A stretch of 64,000 nucleotides of DNA from Lewinella sp. W8 (GCF_004375085.3 NZ_SNAQ03000022.1:1-64000); one strand, 5' to 3'. Positions 1-9,413 are shown, numbered from the stretch's first letter. Notes: generated by a model from the letters alone, not told the origin. Made by a program: numbers and translations.

Positions 1-2722
1 ACCAGTTGATGATGTCGTAAGTAACTTCCAGCTTGAAGCACTCCTCGGAAGCAGTACCCGTCGTGCGGAAGGTGTCAACGCTGGGGTTGATCGTGATCAG
101 GTCACAGGCACGCTCGTCGATGCCGATACCGTCGTAGTCGGGAACTACGGCACAGTCAGCTTCCTCATCCGTGGGGAAGGTCAGCGTGTAGTCGTGGATG
201 CCGTAGACCGTGATGCGCTGCGTACAGGCAGCAGCGTTGGTCAGGCCCTGGCCGTCAGTAGCCGTGAATACACGGGTGAACTGGCCAACACCACAGCTGT
301 TCACGTCACCGCTGATCGTCTGGGTGATCGTTACTTCACAGTTGTCGATACCGGTAGCAGCACCGAAGGCAGCGTCCAGCTCCTCGTCGGTAGCTTCGCT
401 GATGTCAGCGGGAAGTTCAGCATTGTAGGCAATGCAGCTGATGTTGATCGGAGCCGGAGCAAAACAGATAGGACGTGCCTTGTCTTCCACCAGTACTTCG
501 AGCCAGCAGTAGTTTACGTTACCACGCTCGTCCGTAACACGGAGGCCAACGAGTACGTTACCGAGGTCCTCACAGGTCAGCAGCAGCTGGTCCGTGTAAA
601 CAGCGCCGGGCAGCAGTTCGTAGGTGCCGTTAGCCAGCTGGCGTACGCGGCCGATGTGCAGCGTTACGTCGCCACAGTCGTCGTAAGAACCGTTGTCAAT
701 CATTTCGGGGGTCAGAACAGCTACACCAGTGCTGGGGCCACCGGTAGAAGAGCCGGAAGTCAGGCTGATGTTCAGGCCGTCTTCACAGATGGCTACGGGA
801 GCCGTACGGTCGATGACCGTGAAGGGTACGTCGGTGAAGTCAGAGTTACCACAGTCGTCCGTGTAGGTGTAACGCAGGGTGTGCGTACCAGCGGGGATCG
901 GACCGGCAATCTCAGCGTCGCCGTCGTTCAGGTCCAGGAAGAAGGTGCCGATGGGGGCGCCGTTCAGGTTCTGGAAGGGGTAAATGTCAGCTTTCAGCTC
1001 GATGCCGGCGCTACAGTTGTCCGTCAGGCGGATGCTAGGATCGTCCAGGCGGATGTAGGCAGCACAGATGTCACCAGCGTTGGTGCTGAACTCCAGCGGG
1101 CCATCGTCGATGATGCCGTCGAAGTCGCGGTCTTGCGTGGGAGCAGTGAAGTCAGGAGCGGTGGTGTCACCAACCTTAACTACCTGCGTGTAGGTACGTA
1201 CGGTCTGGGGAGCACACCAGTCGATAACGGTGTAAGTCCGTACGAACTTGTAAGTGTTGGGGCAGGTCTGGATCCGGGGACCGTCCTCGTAGGTCAGGGC
1301 GATGTTACAAACAGAGCCGTCGAGTACCAGAGGAATGGTACGGTCTTCGAAGGTCCAGAAAGGCAGATCGCCGGCGCGGGGAACGGGGTTACCGTTAGCG
1401 TCGAGCGTCAGGGTCTCGTCACACTCGTACTCAGCTACGTCCAGCTGGTCGCCAGCGGGTTCGATGTCACCGAGTTCGGGACGAACAAAGTCAATGTCGA
1501 AAGAAGTAACGGCAGGACCGTTCTCTTCGCCAGCAGCGCTTTCACAGTCGCTGATTTCGGTAGCGGTGAAGGTACGCGTGATGGTGATGTCATCACAGGC
1601 GGGGTCTTCGCCGAAGGTAGCTACGTCGTTCACACAAACCTGGAGGCGAGGAGCACATCCGTCGGTGAATTCAGGAACAACAGCGGTACCAGCACCGGGA
1701 TCGAAGGCGATCAGGTCCAGACGGTCGCGCAGAGCGGTAGCCATGGTGCCGGGAACGGTGCGGAATACACCGTCGGTGCCACGAGCTACTTCCCAACAAC
1801 GGCTGATGTTGATGTCGAGCATGGTCAGCATGATCTCCTCGAAGTCGGTGCAGGGAAGCACTTCGTCATCGGGAGTAGAGACTACTGCGGGAGGCGTCTT
1901 GTCTTCAGCGTTAACGCGGCCCCAGGAGGTCGTGTAACCTTCAACAGGGAAGATGATGTCCATGGGATCGAAAACACCGTTGGTGAGTTCGAATACTTCG
2001 AACTGGAAGTCAAAGTCACCGTCGTCAATGATACCTGCACGCAGTACAGAACCGGGCTGTACGTCGAAAGAGGCGGAGCCGGTAATGTTTTCGTCAAAGA
2101 ATTCAACTACGTCCTCGATGGGGAAACCTTCAAAGTCAAAAAGGAGGAACCCGAGGTCATCTTCCAATTCGTTGGTACGCGTGAAAGAGTAGTCAAAGCT
2201 GAAAGTACCCGTTTCGAAGAAGTCGAACTGGGCAAACAGGGCGTAATCATCACCACCGGCAAAGAAGTTACCGTCGGTAGCAACGCCAACGAGGTCGTCA
2301 GTTACGATGAAGTCGAAAAAGCCGAAGTTGTCATCGCTAATGGTGAAGAGGTTAAGGTCGTAGGCAACTCCGTCGTTAGCCAGGAAACCAGCAACGGGAG
2401 GAGTTACTTCCACTTCTTCCTTAGCCTCGATCTTGTAAGAGTACTCACCACAACCGTCGATGATAGGACCGTTAGCGGGGTTGCTATCCATTACGGTGAT
2501 GCAGAAGAGTTCCCAGGGAGCAACAATACCGTCGCCGTCTACGTCACGGTCGCCGGTAAGTACCATCTCGGGGATAAGGAGCGCCTGACAGTCGTCATTG
2601 AGCGTCAGGTTGATGTCGGAAATATTTCCGAGGTTGACCTCGTAAACGGGGTCTTGGGCTGCTAGCGCTACGCTGAAAAGGCAGCAGAAGGCCAACATAA
2701 GCAATTGTCTTGCTTGCTTCAT
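1..2722 (-). CDS. Giant secreted cell-surface protein, 3' end beyond window
   Basis: An open frame runs from an ATG at 2722 down through base 1, giving 907 codons without a stop, so the gene is truncated by the window edge. The N-terminus (MKQARQLLMLAFCCLF, then LAAQ) is a clear signal peptide. The rest is acidic, cysteine-containing and beta-rich, with recurrent segments of the type DxTPP/DRTAP followed by C and 'DNCSAG', like HYR/Ig-like adhesion modules of Bacteroidota surface proteins. Export by T9SS is inferred from family behaviour; the C-terminal sorting domain is outside the window. An antisense frame (194-2665, +) also lacks stops but has no signal peptide or domain signature and is taken as a shadow. 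Nature as a large secreted protein is secure; the specific role is unknown. Confidence 0.85.
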   Translation of the reverse strand, partial: MKQARQLLMLAFCCLFSVALAAQDPVYEVNLGNISDINLTLNDDCQALLIPEMVLTGDRDVDGDGIVAPWELFCITVMDSNPANGPIIDGCGEYSYKIEAKEEVEVTPPVAGFLANDGVAYDLNLFTISDDNFGFFDFIVTDDLVGVATDGNFFAGGDDYALFAQFDFFETGTFSFDYSFTRTNELEDDLGFLLFDFEGFPIEDVVEFFDENITGSASFDVQPGSVLRAGIIDDGDFDFQFEVFELTNGVFDPMDIIFPVEGYTTSWGRVNAEDKTPPAVVSTPDDEVLPCTDFEEIMLTMLDINISRCWEVARGTDGVFRTVPGTMATALRDRLDLIAFDPGAGTAVVPEFTDGCAPRLQVCVNDVATFGEDPACDDITITRTFTATEISDCESAAGEENGPAVTSFDIDFVRPELGDIEPAGDQLDVAEYECDETLTLDANGNPVPRAGDLPFWTFEDRTIPLVLDGSVCNIALTYEDGPRIQTCPNTYKFVRTYTVIDWCAPQTVRTYTQVVKVGDTTAPDFTAPTQDRDFDGIIDDGPLEFSTNAGDICAAYIRLDDPSIRLTDNCSAGIELKADIYPFQNLNGAPIGTFFLDLNDGDAEIAGPIPAGTHTLRYTYTDDCGNSDFTDVPFTVIDRTAPVAICEDGLNISLTSGSSTGGPSTGVAVLTPEMIDNGSYDDCGDVTLHIGRVRQLANGTYELLPGAVYTDQLLLTCEDLGNVLVGLRVTDERGNVNYCWLEVLVEDKARPICFAPAPINISCIAYNAELPADISEATDEELDAAFGAATGIDNCEVTITQTISGDVNSCGVGQFTRVFTATDGQGLTNAAACTQRITVYGIHDYTLTFPTDEEADCAVVPDYDGIGIDERACDLITINPSVDTFRTTGTASEECFKLEVTYDIINW

Positions 2723-3287
2723 AAGATTACGATTTAAGAAAAGTTAAAAGTACACGACCCCAAAAAGGGGCTTTAAATATGGTTAAACGTTCTTCGAGTG
2801 AGGTCGAAGTGTCTTTAGGTCGGATTTACCGCGTAAAACTACAAAGCCCTGCGAATACCGCAAAGCATCACCGAAAAAATCATCATTTTATTCATGCGAT
2901 ACCGAACAACTTTAACAGTTTCGGGTTCGGCGGGGTGTTTTTTTGGGGATCAGTCTCAACCCGTAGCACCATTTTATCACCTCGTGACAGCAGCTCAGCA
3001 TCCAGTTTTACTGCATCCCGGCAGAGCACGACGATTCCATTTCATTGCACCTGCGCGCCGTCGCCCAAACTAGCCACGTATCCATTCGACGGCTCTAAGG
3101 AGCACAGTGGGGGGAAGGTTAGTATAGCTGGCCCACCGGGCTGTTTCCATCGGCCGCAGCCCCGGATTACTGTTCGTAGGTCTCGGTGTATGATATATAT
3201 AAGGTTGGTTGAGGTCATTCCTAAACCAAACTGGCCCACCCGGATAACCGAGCGGGCCAGCGTGGCTTTAGCTAAAGGGATAACGAT
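2723..3287. other. Intergenic region, no convincing gene
   Basis: This 565-bp stretch separates the start of the giant surface protein from the end of the TPR gene. Short frames occur on both strands (for example 2779-3291 + and 3042-3239 -) but have irregular composition and no recognisable motif. It holds a copy of the dispersed GCACCTGC motif (3047-3054) and a terminator-like hairpin near 3231-3260. The part next to 2722 is AT-rich and presumably carries the promoter of the surface protein, but no perfect TAnnTTTG box was found. Confidence 0.5.
3231..3260 (-). terminator. Hairpin terminator downstream of TPR gene
   Basis: CTGGCCC (3231-3237) pairs with GGGCCAG (3254-3260), with partial pairing inside. 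On the minus strand it is followed by a T-containing stretch (TTTGGTTTAGG). It lies 28 bases beyond the stop of the 3288-4685 gene, a position that fits transcript termination. The weak T tract lowers certainty. Confidence 0.5.
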
Positions 3288-4685
3288 TTAGAATCGCAGA
3301 GAAACCGTTTCTCCGATTCCGCAACCGACCGTAACCCGGTCTCCTTCCTTGAGGCTCCGGCTAAAGGCATCCGTCTTCAGCGGCTTGGAGCCACTGTAGC
3401 TGTTGATACGCTTGTTGGCATCGGCGGCCACGTCGGGGTCGATGCTCCTGGCGTAGGCGTACTTGTCAAGAGCGGCCAGTACCGCCAGGCGCTGCTGCCA
3501 GGGATCACCGCAGCGGCTACCCATCCGGGCGTAGATGTCGCCGATGAGCAGGTAGGGCTTACCCCAGCCATCGCTGAGGGAGGCCGCCTTGTTGGCGTTC
3601 TGGCGAGCGGAACCGTACTGCCCCAGCTTACCGGACTGGATGGACGCCATCTGGTAGTAGGACTGGGCCTTCTTCTCGTCATCTTCGGCCTGGTCAATGG
3701 CCTCCTGGTAGCGGCGGATGGCTCCTTCGTAGTCTTCCTCCTGCACCAGGAGACTGGCGTCGTAAGCGGGGTTCATCCGACGACGCTCGGCCTCGAATTC
3801 TGCCGCTTTCTCGGCGTACACCTTATCGTACTGCGCCTGGACTTCCTTGACGGCGGGATCGATTTCATCACATCCCTGGGCCTTAAGCTTGGTAATGATG
3901 AATCGCATGACCTCCAGGTCTTCCTGGTTTTCGCGGAACTTGGGCATCAGCTCTCCCTTGAAGTAGGCACAGTCGAAGATTTGATCTTCGTACTCCAGCA
4001 CACTGGCTTCCAGGTTGGCTTTCGCATCCTTATAGTACTGACTATAGGCTTCGTTATTTTCGATGTTGTAGTCAGCGATGGCGTTGCCCTTGTCGTAGAG
4101 CTCCCGCACCCGACCGTTATCGATCTGTTCGGTTTTGAAGTAGTAGTTCAGCAGCTGGCCCAGGGGAGGGAGTACGATGTATTCAGCGTCATCTCCACCT
4201 TTGTCCATCGCCATTTCGAGCGTAGTGAGGGCATCCATGGAGTAGCCCTGGAGGTAGAACATGTCGTAGCCCTTCCGACCGAGCAGGAAGGCTTCGGCGT
4301 CGGGGTAACAAGCCAGTTCTTCGTCGTAGAAGGACAGCAGACGGGCTGCGTACTCCTTCTTCTTTTCCGGGTCAGTAGCTTTGGTGTACATCGCGCGGTA
4401 GAACTTCCGACCGTCCCGGTAGTGGAAAGGACGCTGGCCATCAGCTGCGGGAGCGATCTCGTAGGCTTTCTGCCAGTTATTGAAGGCGGTGTTGAATTCT
4501 TCTTCGGAAAGGGCCGCAAGGTCTGCGTCCGTTTTTCCCTTTACGAAGTTACGGTAGGCCACGTGTGCGTTTTCCGCTTCTTCCTTATCGGGAGAGTTTA
4601 CCCAGTTTTCGCACTGAGCGTTAACCAGGGAAACAGAAGCACAGAATATCAGCAACAGTGCCAGGGGGCGAAGGATAGTTTGCAT
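3288..4685 (-). CDS. Secreted TPR-repeat protein
   Basis: 465 aa with an N-terminal signal peptide (MQTILRPLALLLIFCASV, then NAQ). The mature part is helical. TPR-like units are visible around residues 300-430 (for example 'YEGAIRRYQEAI', 'AQSYYQMASIQ' and 'GKPYLLIGDIYARMG'). A conserved C-terminal segment has two cysteines ('GSRCGDPW' and 'VTVGCGIGE'). The start is 6 bases after the stop of the outer-membrane protein gene upstream, so both are probably co-transcribed with coaX. A periplasmic scaffold role is likely, but no enzymatic motif is seen. The same arrangement downstream of coaX is, as far as I know, common in Bacteroidota. Confidence 0.85.
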   Translation of the reverse strand: MQTILRPLALLLIFCASVSLVNAQCENWVNSPDKEEAENAHVAYRNFVKGKTDADLAALSEEEFNTAFNNWQKAYEIAPAADGQRPFHYRDGRKFYRAMYTKATDPEKKKEYAARLLSFYDEELACYPDAEAFLLGRKGYDMFYLQGYSMDALTTLEMAMDKGGDDAEYIVLPPLGQLLNYYFKTEQIDNGRVRELYDKGNAIADYNIENNEAYSQYYKDAKANLEASVLEYEDQIFDCAYFKGELMPKFRENQEDLEVMRFIITKLKAQGCDEIDPAVKEVQAQYDKVYAEKAAEFEAERRRMNPAYDASLLVQEEDYEGAIRRYQEAIDQAEDDEKKAQSYYQMASIQSGKLGQYGSARQNANKAASLSDGWGKPYLLIGDIYARMGSRCGDPWQQRLAVLAALDKYAYARSIDPDVAADANKRINSYSGSKPLKTDAFSRSLKEGDRVTVGCGIGETVSLRF

Positions 4686-4691
4686 GTTGGC

Positions 4692-6068
4692 TTAGTTGAG
4701 TTTGCGTTTAAAGAACCAGGTGTTATCGTTTAACGAGAACCCCAGGGTGAGTTGTACGTAGTTTTCGTCAAGGATATCCGGAACCCCAAACTTACCGAAT
4801 TCTAGGGCAAGGTCAAGGAAAGATACCTGCTGACGTGGTAAACTGATGGGCATACCGAGGCCTAAGGTAATGGCATTACGGCGGGCCTGCACCCCATCAA
4901 CGCTACGAGCATCCTCCTCCAGGCGGAGGCCGAGGCGGTAGCGCACCCGCTGCCAATACCGGTTATAGGAGTTGGCGTTGGGAATATACTGGACACCCAG
5001 CGCGAGGCGGTTGGCGTCCGATAAATCTTCCGGTTGCGCTTCGTTCAGGTAATTACTGAAGAAGCGGTTTCCGTATTCGACACCAACAAAAAACTTGTTG
5101 AGGTCTTCGTAGCCTACCCCGACGTTGAAGGAAGAGGGCAGGGTCAGGTTATTAATCTCGCCGTCCACGGCCTGCAGGGTATCAGACACGAAGAGGGCGC
5201 CATTGGGGCTAAAGCGGCGGAAAAGCAAGCTGGACTCCGATTCGATGTCCGTCTGTAAGTTTCCGTTTACGCCCAGGATTAAACGCTTCCCGTTGGGAAC
5301 CTTAATCCCCTCGTCGTTCACCTCCTTGAAGTTGATGGTATACTGAACCCCGTACCCGAGGCTCACCCCGCCAACACTGAATTCTTCCAGAAACTCCGTC
5401 GCCAGGGCTTCCGGAATATCGTCGAAGGAAACGATGCGGCTGTTGGTGATTTTACCAAAGTTGTAGTTCACGTTCAGTCCCGCGGAGAGAAAGCGGTAGC
5501 GGAAAGCCGTCGACCAGGAGAAACGATAGGTGCCGCCGTTTCCCTTCAGGGAGTTAGACGTGGCGCCGAGTTCTTCATCCTCACCGGCCAGGCGCAGGTC
5601 GTAGCCCACCAGGGTGGTGGGCGCGAGGCTGAAAGCCATACCCGCGTTCCATTCGTTCTGAATCCGGTCAAGGTTGAGGTTGATCGGGTTCCTCAGCGGA
5701 AAGCCAAGGGCCAGGTAACGAATGTTACCCTGCCAGGTGTTGGCGGAACTGGTCTGATCCTGCAGCGAAGCATTGCGGGCGTAAACGCCCACTTCAAAGC
5801 TGGTCGACTGAAGGTTCGCCAGGCTTGCGGGGTTCTGTACGTTGAGGTGGAAGGCATTTTGGTATACCGTTTCCAAACCACCCATACCCGCCTGCGCGGC
5901 GTGCACCTGATCCAGGGGATCTCCCAGGCCAAAGCGGCTTAGGGGGCTGTTCAGTTTTGGGCGAATGTCAACAAAGTCGGAGAGCAGGTTTTGCGCACCC
6001 ACCTTCAGCCCACTACCACAGAGCAGGAGCAGGAAGAGCAGACTTAGTTTACAATTCGTTTTCAACAT
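4692..6068 (-). CDS. Putative outer-membrane beta-barrel protein
   Basis: The ATG at 6068 (MLKTNCKLSLLFLLLLCG) gives a signal peptide ending VGAQ, so it was chosen over the in-frame ATG at 6128, which would run further into coaX. The product is 458 aa. It contains the early motif 'SPLSRFGLGD', a run of amphipathic beta strands with alternating aromatic residues, and a C-terminal strand rich in F/W ('NDNTWFFKRKLN'). This resembles the FadL-like/PorV-like barrels of Bacteroidota, though the exact family is not certain. Its first 20 bases overlap the 3' end of coaX, which implies translational coupling. Substrate unknown. Confidence 0.75.
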   Translation of the reverse strand: MLKTNCKLSLLFLLLLCGSGLKVGAQNLLSDFVDIRPKLNSPLSRFGLGDPLDQVHAAQAGMGGLETVYQNAFHLNVQNPASLANLQSTSFEVGVYARNASLQDQTSSANTWQGNIRYLALGFPLRNPINLNLDRIQNEWNAGMAFSLAPTTLVGYDLRLAGEDEELGATSNSLKGNGGTYRFSWSTAFRYRFLSAGLNVNYNFGKITNSRIVSFDDIPEALATEFLEEFSVGGVSLGYGVQYTINFKEVNDEGIKVPNGKRLILGVNGNLQTDIESESSLLFRRFSPNGALFVSDTLQAVDGEINNLTLPSSFNVGVGYEDLNKFFVGVEYGNRFFSNYLNEAQPEDLSDANRLALGVQYIPNANSYNRYWQRVRYRLGLRLEEDARSVDGVQARRNAITLGLGMPISLPRQQVSFLDLALEFGKFGVPDILDENYVQLTLGFSLNDNTWFFKRKLN

Positions 6069-6846
6069 AATTTGACAAAATTTGAATGAGCCCTTCGAGG
6101 ACCAGATAAGGGTGATGGGAGTAAGCAATCTTCAGGTGGCTACCGATCCAGGCGGCATCTCCTCCCGTGAGCAGGAGTTCCAGACCGGGATAGGTGGCGG
6201 ACAAACGCTCATACAAGCCTTCAATCTCGTACACCAGGCCCATCTGACCTCCGTGACGCAGTGCGTTCAGCGTGGAGTCTCCCAGGATACCCACCGGATT
6301 TTCGGCGGATGGCAACGGCAGTCTGGCGGTAAACTCATGCATTGCCCGAAGGCGCATGTGCAGTCCAGGGCTGATGTTTCCTCCGACGAAAACGCCTTCG
6401 GCATCCAGCAGATCGATGGTGGCACAAGTTCCCGCATCCACGATCAGTTGGGCTGTTTGGCCCGGTTGATCCGGAGGGCAACGGCGTGCAGGTGCCGGGG
6501 TCTTTCGCAGGCCCATGGCTCCCGCCATGGCCGCCATGCGATCCAAACCCAGCGTATCCATGGTGCGATACCGACTGCCAAAGGGCAGCGGCAGGCCATG
6601 ATGAAGCCGGACAACGCGACGATGCTCGCTTTCCCATTTATCTATCCACACTAATGGCGGCTCGTTAGCTACCGTGGAATAGATGATATTTTTCACCCCG
6701 TGGTTGGTTACCACCTCATCCAGCGTTGACCAATCCTGGCCGGAAACCGAAAAAGGTACATCAATCATCCTCCGAAAGTGGAACAGCGCGGCTTTGGTGC
6801 CCGTATTGCCAATATCGATGGCTAGTTGATGTATTGAGGTACTCAT
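6049..6846 (-). CDS. coaX: Type III pantothenate kinase
   Basis: 265 aa from the ATG at 6846 (MSTSIHQLAIDIGNTGTK). The ASKHA-fold phosphate-binding motif DIGNTGTK is at the N-terminus. The pantothenate and catalytic region includes 'GLDRMAAMAGA' and 'LIVDAGTCATIDLL', followed by 'GGNISPGLHMRLRAM'. It catalyses the first step of coenzyme A synthesis in the cytoplasm and belongs to the type III family, which is not inhibited by CoA. Odd feature: between 'GLRK' and 'LIVDAGT' there is a proline-rich insert (TPAPARRCPPDQPGQTAQ) encoded by a stretch containing the dispersed GCACCTGC motif at 6488-6495. An upstream in-frame extension to 6978 crosses the purH end and is rejected. Confidence 0.95.
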   Translation of the reverse strand: MSTSIHQLAIDIGNTGTKAALFHFRRMIDVPFSVSGQDWSTLDEVVTNHGVKNIIYSTVANEPPLVWIDKWESEHRRVVRLHHGLPLPFGSRYRTMDTLGLDRMAAMAGAMGLRKTPAPARRCPPDQPGQTAQLIVDAGTCATIDLLDAEGVFVGGNISPGLHMRLRAMHEFTARLPLPSAENPVGILGDSTLNALRHGGQMGLVYEIEGLYERLSATYPGLELLLTGGDAAWIGSHLKIAYSHHPYLVLEGLIQILSNYVENEL

Positions 6847-6855
6847 CTCACAAGT

Positions 6856-6899
6856 CGCCCATAAGACGTAAAAACTCCCTTGGAGGGTTCTTATGGGCG
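6856..6899. other. Inverted repeat between purH and coaX
   Basis: CGCCCATAAGA (6856-6866) is the exact complement of TCTTATGGGCG (6889-6899), and a second inner pairing (AACTCCCT with AGGGTT) extends the stem. It sits immediately after the purH stop and 10 bases before the coaX start. No T tract follows on the minus strand. It may be an attenuator, an RNA-stability hairpin or a weak terminator. Confidence 0.5.
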
Positions 6900-6913
6900 C
6901 GTTAAAATTTGGT

Positions 6914-8440
6914 TTAATGCTTAAAGTGGCGAATTCCGGTAGTGACCATCGCCATTTCCGCAGTATTCGCTGCGGCAATTGAATCTTTATCCCGAATGGA
7001 GCCTCCCGGCTGCACTACCGCAGTAACGCCGGCCTCGTGAGCAATCTCCACGCAATCGCTGAAGGGGAAGAAAGCATCGGAGGCCATAACCGAACCGGCG
7101 GGGTCAAACCCAAAGGCTCTGGCCTTGAGAATGGCCTGCTTAAGGGCATCCACCCTACTGGTTTGACCGCAGCCCATACCGATCAATTGACCGTTCTTCA
7201 CCAGGGCGATGGTATTGGATTTAAGGTGCTTGGCACACTTATTGGCAAAGACCAGGTCCGCCAGTTCTCTTTCGTCGGGAGCGCGGTCCGTTACCGTCGT
7301 AAAGTCGGCCGCGGACTCCGTTTTACGGTCGGCATCCTGTACGGCTACCCCATTCAGCAGGCTCTTGAATTGCTTGGCCTGTAAATCCAGGTGGTGGTAC
7401 TGCAAAAGAATGCGCTTCTTTTTCTTGCTCAGCAGCTCCAGGGCAGCGTCCGTAAAATCCGGGGCGATGAGGACTTCATAGAACAACTCATCGATCGCGG
7501 AGGCGGTTTCCAGGTCCAGGGGACGGTTGGTGATCAGAATACCGCCAAAGGCCGATACCGGATCGCCGGCGAGTGCGGCTTTCCAGGCTTCCAACTGAGA
7601 GGGTCTTACGGCCACCCCGCAGGCATTGGTGTGCTTGAGGATCGCAAAAGCCGGATTTCCCGCTTCGAATTCCCCCATAATGCCAACGGCAGCGTCAATG
7701 TCCACCAGGTTGTTGTAGCTGATGTCCTTTCCGTTCAGCTTCGTGAACATTTCTTCCAAACGCCCGAAGAAGGCCGCCTCCTGATGGGGGTTTTCTCCGT
7801 AGCGCAGCGTAGTGGCCCGCATTTCACTGCGTTTGAAGGCGGGAAGTTGCCCATCCTCATTAAAGTAGTTGAAAATAGCCGTGTCGTAATGACTGCTCAC
7901 GGCGAACGCCCGGCGCGCCAGGGCCTTACGGTCCTCCAGACTGCTTTCCCCGCTTTGTCCTTCCAGAATGGCCAGCAGGGTGGGATAATCGTCCCTACTG
8001 GGCACGATTACCACATCGTGGTGGTTCTTCGCGGCGGCCCGAATCAGGGCAATGCCACCGATATCAATTTTTTCAATGATCTGAGCTTCGTCTTCCGTAT
8101 TGGCCACCGTTTCCTCAAAGGGATAAAGATCAACGATGATCAGGTCGATCTCCGGAATGTTGTACTTAGATAACTGGCCGAGGTGATTCTCCTCCCGACG
8201 AGCCAGAATGCCGCCATGGACTTTGGGGTGAAGCGTTTTAACCCGGCCGTCCAGAATGGAAGGATAGCCCGTAAGGTCTTCCACCGGAACGACCTCAATG
8301 CCCCGGTCACGAATAAAGGTTTCCGTTCCTCCGGTGCTGTAAATGGTAACGCCCAGTCGATCGAGTGCATCGACAATGGGGCCCAGCCCTTCTTTATGGT
8401 ATACGGAAACGAGCGCGGATTTTATTTTCCTGGAGGTCAT
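6914..8440 (-). CDS. purH: Bifunctional AICAR formyltransferase / IMP cyclohydrolase
   Basis: 508 aa, the usual PurH length. The N-terminal MGS-like IMP cyclohydrolase domain (about residues 1-145) shows 'SVYHKEGL', 'STGGT' and 'GRVKTLHPKVHGGIL'. The AICAR formyltransferase domain follows, with 'LRYGENPHQEAAFFG', 'KHTNACGVA', 'DPVSAFGGI' and 'SDAFFPF', and the C-terminal end is 'GIRHFKH'. It carries out the last two steps of de novo IMP synthesis in the cytoplasm. A TATCTTCG box at 8465-8472 lies 24 bases upstream of the ATG, so the gene probably starts its own transcript. Confidence 0.98.
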   Translation of the reverse strand: MTSRKIKSALVSVYHKEGLGPIVDALDRLGVTIYSTGGTETFIRDRGIEVVPVEDLTGYPSILDGRVKTLHPKVHGGILARREENHLGQLSKYNIPEIDLIIVDLYPFEETVANTEDEAQIIEKIDIGGIALIRAAAKNHHDVVIVPSRDDYPTLLAILEGQSGESSLEDRKALARRAFAVSSHYDTAIFNYFNEDGQLPAFKRSEMRATTLRYGENPHQEAAFFGRLEEMFTKLNGKDISYNNLVDIDAAVGIMGEFEAGNPAFAILKHTNACGVAVRPSQLEAWKAALAGDPVSAFGGILITNRPLDLETASAIDELFYEVLIAPDFTDAALELLSKKKKRILLQYHHLDLQAKQFKSLLNGVAVQDADRKTESAADFTTVTDRAPDERELADLVFANKCAKHLKSNTIALVKNGQLIGMGCGQTSRVDALKQAILKARAFGFDPAGSVMASDAFFPFSDCVEIAHEAGVTAVVQPGGSIRDKDSIAAANTAEMAMVTTGIRHFKH

Positions 8441-8464
8441 GCGAGCCTTTCGATTTAGAAGGCG

Positions 8465-8472
8465 CGAAGATA
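8465..8472 (-). promoter_or_regulatory. Probable -7 promoter box of purH
   Basis: On the minus strand the sequence reads TATCTTCG followed by CGCC, one mismatch from the Bacteroidota -7 consensus TAnnTTTG. It lies just upstream of the purH ATG at 8440. No clear -33 TTTG was found. Confidence 0.45.
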
Positions 8473-8491
8473 AGCATAATTGGCCTGTTCC

Positions 8492-9394
8492 TCATCGGAT
8501 TCCCAGTACCCACCCTTCGTGGCGGATCACCTGACGCACTTCTCGCCGGGATAATCGATCGGGGGCCGACAGTAAATAAGGTAATTCTCCCGCCGTGGAG
8601 GCATTCCGTAAATAGTTTACCAGCGCCTTAACCTGGGCCCGATCCGGGATAGCATCGGACCGATTTATCGGCAGCATACTGGGGTAGATTTCGGCGTGCA
8701 ATACGCAGGGGCCGCGGCGGACTTTCTGGTCAAAATGGGTCGTAAACGGCCAAATGTCACTTACGTTGGCCAGTTCCGGGTCTTCAATGGCCAGGCGATA
8801 CACTCTGGGGATGCCCAACAGGGACTGACTACCTACGCTGCCCGTGTAGGCCAATTTCCAGGCGGGTTGCATCCTGGGGACACTTTGCTCAACAATCCGG
8901 CGTTCGGCCAGGCTGCTCCGGCGATTGGTAACCGGATAACGAAAATCCTTCTTAGGGCCCAGAAATATTCCACTTTGCCCCGTAGGAACACCCCAGAAGG
9001 GCCCACTTCCACCCGTGATCTTCCGGTTCAAATCCGCGCCAACCTGAAAACGGTTATTCTGGTTGTCTGCCCCGTCTTCCACCAGTTTATTCAGCAAGCG
9101 CCAGACGGCCTTCCACCGGGGTTTCTCCTTTAGCCGGAGCGCTTTGGCGAAGCCCTTGGGATAGCCGAAGGAAAAATCCCAGCCAACTACAACCCTTTGT
9201 TCCTGTTTTACCAGCTCGAGCAAACGCTTCCGCAGATACTGGTGACAGGCTTCCCGGGTGCGGAAATAAGAAACCTTCATCCTCCCCTGCGCGCTGGCCT
9301 GCGCCACCCAAATCGCATCCTTACTCGGACGACGGGGGCTGGGCTTGGCCCGTGAAGACCAATCAACGGCAATGAAGTAATTAAAGCTTTGCAA
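8492..9394 (-). CDS. Conserved hypothetical protein, RNase H-like (DUF429-like)
   Basis: 300 aa, read from a TTG start at 9394, because the N-terminal 'YFIAVDWSSR' strand carrying a putative catalytic Asp is needed and no ATG precedes it. Further features are 'VVVGWDFSFGYP', 'GPFWGVP' and 'VLHAEIYPSML', a D...D/E spacing like that of the DUF429 group of RNase H-fold proteins. I recall related proteins annotated under cobalamin or molybdopterin names without evidence, so no substrate is proposed. A TACCTTCG box at 9414-9421 supports transcription starting just before this TTG. The region downstream towards purH is only 51 bases. Confidence 0.7.
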   Translation of the reverse strand: MQSFNYFIAVDWSSRAKPSPRRPSKDAIWVAQASAQGRMKVSYFRTREACHQYLRKRLLELVKQEQRVVVGWDFSFGYPKGFAKALRLKEKPRWKAVWRLLNKLVEDGADNQNNRFQVGADLNRKITGGSGPFWGVPTGQSGIFLGPKKDFRYPVTNRRSSLAERRIVEQSVPRMQPAWKLAYTGSVGSQSLLGIPRVYRLAIEDPELANVSDIWPFTTHFDQKVRRGPCVLHAEIYPSMLPINRSDAIPDRAQVKALVNYLRNASTAGELPYLLSAPDRLSRREVRQVIRHEGWVLGIR

Positions 9395-9413
9395 GGTTTT
9401 TATCGTTGGCCCG

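Noticed and set aside
194-2665. 823-codon open frame on the plus strand
   Set aside because: It is antisense to a signal-peptide-bearing surface protein frame that spans the same region; composition is irregular and no domain is recognisable.
2779-3291. 170-codon plus-strand frame in the gap after the surface protein
   Set aside because: Odd composition, no motif, and it reads through the terminator hairpin at 3231-3260.
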